This document shows, piece by piece, positions 58,413 through 64,000 of a stretch of 64,000 bases of DNA. Origin of the DNA: an uncultured Paracoccaceae bacterium. Lineage in GTDB: Bacteria > Pseudomonadota > Alphaproteobacteria > Rhodobacterales > Rhodobacteraceae. Each line of letters opens with the position of its first letter. Position 1 is the stretch's first letter. The position numbers were made by a program, and so were the translations under genes. The notes beneath the pieces were generated by a model. The model saw nothing but the letters and a program-made list of their open reading frames with translations. It had not been told where the DNA came from and ran no database searches. The stretch spans positions 62,001 through 126,000 of the forward strand of contig CANNCO010000002.1 in NCBI GenBank assembly GCA_947503175.1. Reading direction: 5' to 3'.

Positions 58413-59989
58413 AGGGTTAACCCAATGTTTTCAGGCCGGAAAAGAGCGGCATCCATGGGTTTTAGATCGGGACTGACCAGAAGCGGCGTGGCCGCCTGAT
58501 CGAGCACGTCGCGCTGCAGATCGAGGCCGGGTGCTAGCTCTGTCACCGTCAAACCCTTATCGGTGAGCTTCACGACGCAGCGTTCGGTCACATAGGAGAT
58601 ATCCTGACCCTGGCGGATCGCGTTCTTTCCCGAGAAGCTGACCTGATCGACCTTGTCCACGAATTTCGCGATCTTGCCCTCGCGATCGATGATCAGCTTG
58701 CCGTCTTCAAGCCGCATCTTCGCGCCCGCGTTGAAATTGCCGGAGAAGACGATGCGTTTCGCACGCGTGGTGATGTCGACAAAGCCCCCGGCCCCGGCGG
58801 TTCGGTGCGGGGTCGCGGCAAGGCGCGAGACATTGACCGAGCCGTCCTTGTCGATCTCAAGGAAAGACAGAAGCGAGGCGTCGAAACCGCCGGCCTGGAA
58901 GTACGCGAACTGGTGGGGAGAGGCGACGAAAGCCTCGGCATTGGCGGCGCAGCCGAACTTGAAATCGAGAAGGGGAATGCCGCCCACGGCGCCCTGTTCG
59001 ATCACCCATGTGACGGCACCGTGCTGGCCCTCTTCCAGCAGAATGCGCGGGACGTTGGCAGAAATGCCGAAGCCGATATTGACCGCCCAGCCCGACTGCA
59101 TTTCCTGCGCGACGCGGCGTGCGATAACCTTTCCCACATTGAATTCAACGGGGTGAAAGCTGTCGAGCGGGCGGATCAGCTCGCCCGAAATTGCCGGATC
59201 ATAGGGTGTTGCTGTCGTCTGGAGCATATCTGGGGCCTCGACGACCATATCGACAAGGATGCCAGGCACATGGACGTCATGGGGCCGGATCGAGCCGTTT
59301 TGGGCAACGCGCCGGACCTGCGCGATGACCTTGCCCCCGCGATTGTGGGCCGCCAGCGCCATCTCCATCGCGCCCAGATATGCGCCCTCGGATTCGAAGC
59401 TGAGATTGCCCTTCTGATCGCCAGTGCTCGCCCGGATGATCGCGACATCGGGGACGACCGCCGGGAAGTACAGCCAGTCGTCGCCGTCGAAGCTTTCGTG
59501 CCGGACGATGGGATCGGCACGGGCGGCGTCGTTCATGGCGCAGCCGTCCTGATCGGGATCGACGAAGGTGCCCATGCCGACCTTTGTCAGCACACCTGGG
59601 CGAAGGGCCGCGGCCTCGCGCAGCATGTCGAAGACGATGCCCGAGGGAACGTTGTAGGCCTTGACCTCGTTGGCCGTGATGCGCTGCCAGATCAGGGGCG
59701 GTTCGGCACTGGATGGACCGGAGGGATAGGAACCACCGATGATTTTTGCGATGCAGCCCGGCTTGGCGATGTGATCGACGCCTTTCGTGCCGAAGAAGTC
59801 GCCCGCCGCGATGGGATGGACCATCGTCAGGTTCCGGGGTGCGCCGGTCGCATCGAACCTGTCACCCAGCGCCGCCAGCACCGCATCGGGGCAGCAGAGG
59901 CCCGACGAGGAGTTGACTGCGACGGTGTCGCCGTCTTGGATGACCGCAACAGCCTCTGCGGCCGAAATCTGTTTCGATGCGGGCATCAT
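58409..59989 (-). CDS. Acetate/3-oxoacid-type CoA transferase (family I, fused alpha-beta)
   Basis: 526 residues from the ATG at 59989, with GGAG six bases upstream; a second ATG at 59986 is equally possible, and a TTG at 60007 adjoins the operator and is unlikely. Resembles the single-chain propionate/short-chain acyl-CoA transferases; the catalytic glutamate is Glu331 in WVIEQGAVGG. It should activate a carboxylic acid with CoA from acetyl-CoA or a similar donor. First gene of a three-gene unit preceded by a 16-bp palindrome. Confidence 0.86.
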   Translation of the reverse strand: MMPASKQISAAEAVAVIQDGDTVAVNSSSGLCCPDAVLAALGDRFDATGAPRNLTMVHPIAAGDFFGTKGVDHIAKPGCIAKIIGGSYPSGPSSAEPPLIWQRITANEVKAYNVPSGIVFDMLREAAALRPGVLTKVGMGTFVDPDQDGCAMNDAARADPIVRHESFDGDDWLYFPAVVPDVAIIRASTGDQKGNLSFESEGAYLGAMEMALAAHNRGGKVIAQVRRVAQNGSIRPHDVHVPGILVDMVVEAPDMLQTTATPYDPAISGELIRPLDSFHPVEFNVGKVIARRVAQEMQSGWAVNIGFGISANVPRILLEEGQHGAVTWVIEQGAVGGIPLLDFKFGCAANAEAFVASPHQFAYFQAGGFDASLLSFLEIDKDGSVNVSRLAATPHRTAGAGGFVDITTRAKRIVFSGNFNAGAKMRLEDGKLIIDREGKIAKFVDKVDQVSFSGKNAIRQGQDISYVTERCVVKLTDKGLTVTELAPGLDLQRDVLDQAATPLLVSPDLKPMDAALFRPENIGLTL

Positions 59990-60007
59990 GGGTGGCTCCG
60001 GCAACAA

Positions 60008-60023
60008 GTAACTATTCAGTTAT
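60008..60023. promoter_or_regulatory. 16-bp palindromic operator, copy 3
   Basis: GTAAC-N6-GTTAT, 18 bases upstream of the CoA transferase start. Fits the GTAACT-N4-AGTTAC consensus with one arm mismatch. Confidence 0.75.
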
Positions 60024-60107
60024 CACACTATGCACCGTTATCTGTCGTGGATCAAGGATCGATTTTCGGATGCCTTCAAGGCATTTTGTTTCTATGCTTT
60101 TCATAAA

Positions 60108-60123
60108 GTAACTATTAAGTTAC
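60108..60123. promoter_or_regulatory. 16-bp palindromic operator, copy 4
   Basis: GTAACT-N4-AGTTAC, the perfect form, 25 bases upstream of the second aldo/keto reductase and 100 bp from copy 3 in the same divergent gap. Confidence 0.78.
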
Positions 60124-60148
60124 ATACAGCCAGATACGGGAGAAACCG

Positions 60149-60967
60149 ATGAACATCTATTTTCAGAAGAACCACCAACGCGCCTTTGGCACCTACCCCC
60201 TGACCGGAGAGGTTGCGCATAACGCGATCCTTGCCGCTGCCGAAGCGGGCTATCGCGCGTTCGATACCGCTCAGATGTATGGCAACGAAGCGGAAACCGG
60301 CGCGGCACTGAAGGCCGCCGGGGTCGCGCGCGAGGATATCTGCATCACGACAAAGGTTCACCCCGACAATTTCGGCGCGGACAAGTTCATTCCTTCGGTC
60401 GAGCAAAGCCTGAAAGACTTGCAGATTGATTACGTGGACGTTCTGCTTTTGCATTGGCCGCCCGAGGGCGGGGATGTGGCACCTTCTCTGAGGCTTCTGG
60501 AACAGGCGCAAAATCAGGGGCTTGCAAGGAATGTGGGCGTGTCGAACTACACCATCGCGATGATGAAAACAGCGGTTGCAACGGTCGATGTGCCGATCGT
60601 CACGAACCAGGTCGAGTTTCATCCCCTGCTCAATCAGGACAGGCTTCTGGCGGGTGCGAGCGAGGTTGGTATTCCCTTGTCCTCCTATTCCTCTGTTGCC
60701 CGGGGCGAGGTGTTCAAGCATCCGGAATTTGCAGATATTGGAAAGGGTTACGGCAAGTCGGCGGCACAGGTCGTGCTGCGCTGGATCCTGCAAAAGGGCG
60801 TCAGCATCAACACGATGTCAACGAAGCCGGAGAATATCCGGGCCAATTACGACCTGATGGATTTCACGCTAAGCCATGTGGATATGGCCCGGATCGAGAA
60901 GCTGACCCATACCGGTTACAGGATCGTCACCGAGGATCTGGTGCCATGGGCACCGACCTGGGACTAA
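60149..60967 (+). CDS. Aldo/keto reductase (diketogluconate reductase-like)
   Basis: 272 residues with catalytic Asp39, Tyr44, Lys69 and His102. The short length and the NVGVSNYTIAMM and C-terminal NTMSTKPENIRANYDL blocks place it near the AKR5-type reductases of small ketones and aldehydes. Single-gene unit under a palindromic operator, opposite the CoA transferase operon. Substrate unknown. Confidence 0.85.
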   Translation: MNIYFQKNHQRAFGTYPLTGEVAHNAILAAAEAGYRAFDTAQMYGNEAETGAALKAAGVAREDICITTKVHPDNFGADKFIPSVEQSLKDLQIDYVDVLLLHWPPEGGDVAPSLRLLEQAQNQGLARNVGVSNYTIAMMKTAVATVDVPIVTNQVEFHPLLNQDRLLAGASEVGIPLSSYSSVARGEVFKHPEFADIGKGYGKSAAQVVLRWILQKGVSINTMSTKPENIRANYDLMDFTLSHVDMARIEKLTHTGYRIVTEDLVPWAPTWD

Positions 60968-61035
60968 GGCGTTTCGGGCGAAAACGGCAATGCGGAAGTC
61001 ATGCGGATATCATGTGTATTCCATGCGCATGAATT

Positions 61036-61064
61036 GAACGGGCGTTGAATTCGGGCGCCCGTTC
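61036..61064. terminator. Stem-loop between convergent genes
   Basis: Perfect 9-bp stem (GAACGGGCG / CGCCCGTTC) around an 11-nt loop, just beyond the stop of the GMC oxidoreductase gene and 68 bp after the aldo/keto reductase. No T-run on either side, so termination is plausible but not certain. Confidence 0.5.
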
Positions 61065-61067
61065 CGC

Positions 61068-62663
61068 TTACCGGTTGCCGCGCACCATGTCAGAGGCTTT
61101 TTCGGCGATCATGATCGTCGGCGCATTGGTGTTCGATCCGATCAAGGACGGCATCACCGACGAGTCGCAGATGCGGATACCGTCTAGCCCGTGAACCCGA
61201 AGTTGCGGATCGACCACCGACATCTCGTCCTTGCCCATCTTGCAGGTGCAGGTCGGGTGGTACGAGGTGCGGCCATATTGGCGGGCGTAGTTCTGGTAAT
61301 CCTCGGGCGTCTTCACGTCGTCCCCCGGCAGAACGATCCGGCGGATGTATTTCTGCAGCGAGGGCTGGCTGAAGATCTCCTTTGAGATGCGCACGCCCTC
61401 GGCCGATGTTTTCAGATCATAGGGATCGGCCAGAAAGTTCGGATCGACCACAGGCAGGTCCGAGGGATCGGACGACCGCAGGCGGACCGTGCCGCGTGAT
61501 CGGGGCCGCAGGGTGTAGCTGTTCAGCGTGATGCCGGACGATCCGGCAGAGACGCCCGGCACGCCCTCTTCCGCGCCGGCGCCGGCGAGGAAGTGGAACT
61601 GAAGATCGGGGCTGGGGGCGGTGTCGTCGGCATACCAGAACGCGCCGCCTTCGACGACGTTCGAGGCGACGGGGCCCGAGCGGAACAGCACGTATTGCAG
61701 GCCCGCCCATGCCGCCCAATGGGGCTTGTTGTATTTGTCGAGGCTGTCATGGCCTTTCAGTTCGGCGACGATATCGACGCCGAAATGGTCGTTCAGGTTC
61801 TCGCCCACGCCCGGCAGTTCGTGGACCATATCGACCCCGTGTTCGCGAAGGTGATCGGCCGGACCGATGCCCGAGAGCATCATGATCTTCGGCGTGCCGA
61901 TGGCGCCGGAAGTGACAAGGACTTCGCTGTCGGCGGTCACGGTGTTCCGCTCCGAGCCGTTGAAATACTCGACGCCCGTCGCGCGGGTCCCCTGAAACGT
62001 GATGCGTTTGACAAGGCAGCCGGTTTCGACGGTCAGGTTGCCGCGTCTCAGGGCCGGGCGCAGATAGCCGACGGCGGCAGAGCAGCGGCGCCCGTTTTTG
62101 GTCGTAGTCTGATAGACCCCTGCCCCGTCCTGAGTTTTCCCATTGAAATCAGGATTATAGGGCATCCCCAGTTCCTGACAGGACTGGACGAAGGCCGATG
62201 TAACATTGGTCGGGTTCAGGTTCGACACGCCCAAAGGCCCGTCCGTCCCGTGCCAGTCGCCCGACAGGATCGTGTTGCCTTCGGAGCGGAGATAATACTG
62301 CTGGATGTCCTTGAAGGTCCAGCCTTCGGCCCCCTCTTCCTTGGCCCAGCGGTCGTAGTCGCTTGGGTGGCCGCGAGTGAAGACCTCGGCATTGATCGAG
62401 CTTCCGCCACCGATCACGCGGGCCTGGGCATAGGGGATTTCACGGTTGTTTGCGTGTTTTTGCGGCGCGGTCTTGAAGCCCCATGTGTGCGGGCCGCCGG
62501 TCATCTTGGCAAAGCCCACGGGCATGTGGATCAAGGGGTGGCGGTCCTTGCCGCCAGCTTCCAGCAGCAGAACGCGGGCCGCCGGATCTTCGGTCAGCCG
62601 GGCGGCCATGACGCAACCCGCGGACCCGCCGCCGACGATGATGTAGTCGTAGCCCTTGGCCAT
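61068..62663 (-). CDS. GMC-family oxidoreductase (choline/alcohol dehydrogenase-like)
   Basis: 531 residues from the ATG at 62663 (a GTG at 62666 is also in frame). FAD-binding motif GGGSAG at 11-16 with the LLLEAGG adenine-binding strand; the GMC second signature is near residue 250 (TSGAIGTPKIMMLSGIGP); the C-terminal active-site histidine is in the HPTCTCKMG motif. It oxidises a primary alcohol to an aldehyde, passing electrons to a quinone or other acceptor. The aldehyde dehydrogenase gene overlaps it. Choline is one possible substrate, but no betaine genes or betI are seen. Confidence 0.85.
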   Translation of the reverse strand: MAKGYDYIIVGGGSAGCVMAARLTEDPAARVLLLEAGGKDRHPLIHMPVGFAKMTGGPHTWGFKTAPQKHANNREIPYAQARVIGGGSSINAEVFTRGHPSDYDRWAKEEGAEGWTFKDIQQYYLRSEGNTILSGDWHGTDGPLGVSNLNPTNVTSAFVQSCQELGMPYNPDFNGKTQDGAGVYQTTTKNGRRCSAAVGYLRPALRRGNLTVETGCLVKRITFQGTRATGVEYFNGSERNTVTADSEVLVTSGAIGTPKIMMLSGIGPADHLREHGVDMVHELPGVGENLNDHFGVDIVAELKGHDSLDKYNKPHWAAWAGLQYVLFRSGPVASNVVEGGAFWYADDTAPSPDLQFHFLAGAGAEEGVPGVSAGSSGITLNSYTLRPRSRGTVRLRSSDPSDLPVVDPNFLADPYDLKTSAEGVRISKEIFSQPSLQKYIRRIVLPGDDVKTPEDYQNYARQYGRTSYHPTCTCKMGKDEMSVVDPQLRVHGLDGIRICDSSVMPSLIGSNTNAPTIMIAEKASDMVRGNR

Positions 62664-64000
62664 CACTCGACCCAGGGGTCGCGCTTGCCCAGTTCGATAT
62701 GGACCGATTTGATCTGGGTGTATTCCTCGACCCCGTAAACCCCGGCCTCGCGGCCCCAGCCCGATTGCTTGAACCCGCCGATAGGCAGTTCCGGACCGCC
62801 CGAGAGTGTCGTGTTGACCCAGAACCGGCCCGCGCGGACGCGGCGGGTGACGGTGAGCGCCTTGTCGATATTCTTTGTCCAGACCGAGGCGGCAAGGCCA
62901 TAGATGGTGTCGTTCGCGATGGTGATGGCCTCGTCCAAGGTCTCGAACGGCATGACGGTGAGAACGGGGCCGAAGATCTCGTCGCGCGCGATGGCCATGT
63001 CGGGGGTGACGTTCGAAAAGACCGTCGGGGCGATGTACTGGCCCTGGCCTATGTCGAGCGCCGCGCCACCGGTGACGACTTTTGCGCCCTCTTCCCGACC
63101 CTTGGCGATGTAGCCCAAGATCGTATCGTTCTGGGCGTCGGTGGTGATCGCGCCGATCTGTGTGGCCTCATCCAGCGGATCGCCCACGCGGGCATTTTTG
63201 AGCTTGGCGGCGACCATTTCCGAGAACGTGTCGGCAATGGAGGCCTCGACGATCAGTCGTGCGCCGGAAACGCAGCACTGGCCGGTGTTGAACCCGATGC
63301 CGAAGGCCACGCCGTCGGCGGCATCTTCGAGATCGGAATCGGCGAAGACGATCTGCGGGTTCTTGCCGCCCAGTTCGAGGCCCAGTTTCTTGAAGTTCGA
63401 CCCCGCGGCCTGAAGGCAGGACCGGCCCACGGCGGTGGACCCTGTGAAGGACAGCATGTCCACATCCATATGCTCGGTCAGCGCCTGACCGATGGTACTG
63501 CCCGAGCCGGTGACGACGTTGTAGCATCCGTCGGGCAGGCCCGCTTCTTTCAGGATTTCGCCGAGTATCAGGGTCGTGGCGGAGGTCACCTCGGAGGGTT
63601 TCGTGACCATTGTGCAGCCGGATGCGAGGATGAATGGCACGCGTTCGCAGAGTATCAGGAACGGGAAGTTCCAGGGTGTGATCAGGCCCACGACGCCGAT
63701 GGGTTCGCGCGTGACCAGCCCGAACATCTTGTCGCCGAGGTTGTTGAAGCTGTCGCCGTGGAGCGTGCGGGCGACACCGGCGGCGTAACGGAAGATCGAG
63801 ACGCAGCCGCCCACCTCGCCCCGCGATTGCGAGATGGGTTTGCCGTTCTCCAGCGTTTCCCAATAGGCGATTTCGTCGGTGCGGGCCTCAAGTATGTCAG
63901 CGGTTTTCAGAAGAACGGCGGCGCGGTCGGCACCTGAGAGGCCCGACCAGCGGCGATCCTCGAAGGCGGCGCGGGCGGCGGCGACGGTGGCGTCCAGATC
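62663..64000 (-). CDS. Aldehyde dehydrogenase (5' end beyond window)
   Basis: NAD(P)-dependent oxidation of an aldehyde to a carboxylic acid. The frame stays open to the right edge at 64000, giving 445 visible residues; roughly 40-50 N-terminal residues are missing. Catalytic Glu in LGLELGGKNP and catalytic Cys in NTGQCCVSGAR are present, and the PWNFPF motif marks the cofactor site. The stop overlaps the GMC oxidoreductase start, so the pair should turn an alcohol into an acid in two steps. Similarity to betaine-aldehyde dehydrogenases is general. Confidence 0.88.
   Translation of the reverse strand, partial: DLDATVAAARAAFEDRRWSGLSGADRAAVLLKTADILEARTDEIAYWETLENGKPISQSRGEVGGCVSIFRYAAGVARTLHGDSFNNLGDKMFGLVTREPIGVVGLITPWNFPFLILCERVPFILASGCTMVTKPSEVTSATTLILGEILKEAGLPDGCYNVVTGSGSTIGQALTEHMDVDMLSFTGSTAVGRSCLQAAGSNFKKLGLELGGKNPQIVFADSDLEDAADGVAFGIGFNTGQCCVSGARLIVEASIADTFSEMVAAKLKNARVGDPLDEATQIGAITTDAQNDTILGYIAKGREEGAKVVTGGAALDIGQGQYIAPTVFSNVTPDMAIARDEIFGPVLTVMPFETLDEAITIANDTIYGLAASVWTKNIDKALTVTRRVRAGRFWVNTTLSGGPELPIGGFKQSGWGREAGVYGVEEYTQIKSVHIELGKRDPWVE

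Noticed and set aside
1-64000. tRNA, rRNA, CRISPR, phage, transposon and integron features
   Set aside because: No cloverleaf-like intergenic sequence, repeat-spacer pattern, transposase, integrase or att-type repeats were recognised on reading; dedicated searches were not possible here.

Overview
The window looks like a chromosomal segment of a marine alphaproteobacterium, most likely a Rhodobacteraceae (Roseobacter-group) species. The reasons are high GC, dense operons with ATGA or TGATG stop/start overlaps, and a gene mix of TRAP, TTT and ABC solute uptake, a complete hut cluster, hmgA, pxpBCA and many CoA-linked catabolic genes. This assignment is from gene content only. I saw no rRNA, tRNA, CRISPR array, phage gene or intact insertion sequence.

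Layout. (1) 1-7.5 kb: a tetronate (D-erythronate / L-threonate) operon with denD, a TRAP transporter, ltnD, otnK, otnC and otnI. (2) 7.8-14 kb: a gntR-matB unit divergent from a CaiB-type CoA transferase, a crotonase-fold protein lacking both hydratase glutamates, a hotdog thioesterase and a class V aminotransferase-like protein. (3) 14.3-21.3 kb: a second gntR with a tctCBA transporter, divergent from an SDR that lacks its catalytic Tyr and an AbrB-type membrane protein, followed by an enolase-superfamily protein. (4) 21.6-29.1 kb: histidine degradation (hutUGHI divergent from hutF-hutC). (5) 29.2-33.3 kb: a homogentisate operon (hmgA, a FAH-family gene, an atypical metallo-beta-lactamase-fold gene, iclR). 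(6) 33.5-39.1 kb: polysaccharide and GDP-fucose genes, including a fused epimerase/sugar-phosphate transferase. (7) 39.3-43.6 kb: an RND efflux pair. (8) 43.6-46.1 kb: 5-oxoprolinase pxpBCA. (9) 46.2-51.8 kb: a carbohydrate ABC transporter with a divergent LacI regulator and two matching operators. (10) 51.8-61 kb: ten catabolic genes in four transcription units. (11) 61-64 kb: a GMC oxidoreductase and an aldehyde dehydrogenase that runs off the right edge.

The most interesting part is region 10. Four copies of one 16-bp palindrome (GTAAC-N6-GTTAC type) occur, exactly one just upstream of each of the four transcription units. They tie acyl-CoA dehydrogenase, SDR, DUF993 protein, sugar-isomerase-like protein, two aldo/keto reductases, MaoC hydratase, CoA transferase, enoyl-CoA hydratase and a Dabb-domain protein into one predicted regulon. 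Its regulator is not in the window and its substrate is unknown. A second theme is that each of the three binding-protein-dependent transporters carries a strong stem-loop between the binding-protein gene and the first permease gene. A third is the matB neighbourhood, where the crotonase-fold protein resembles an acyl-CoA decarboxylase more than a hydratase, suggesting breakdown of a malonate-like acid.
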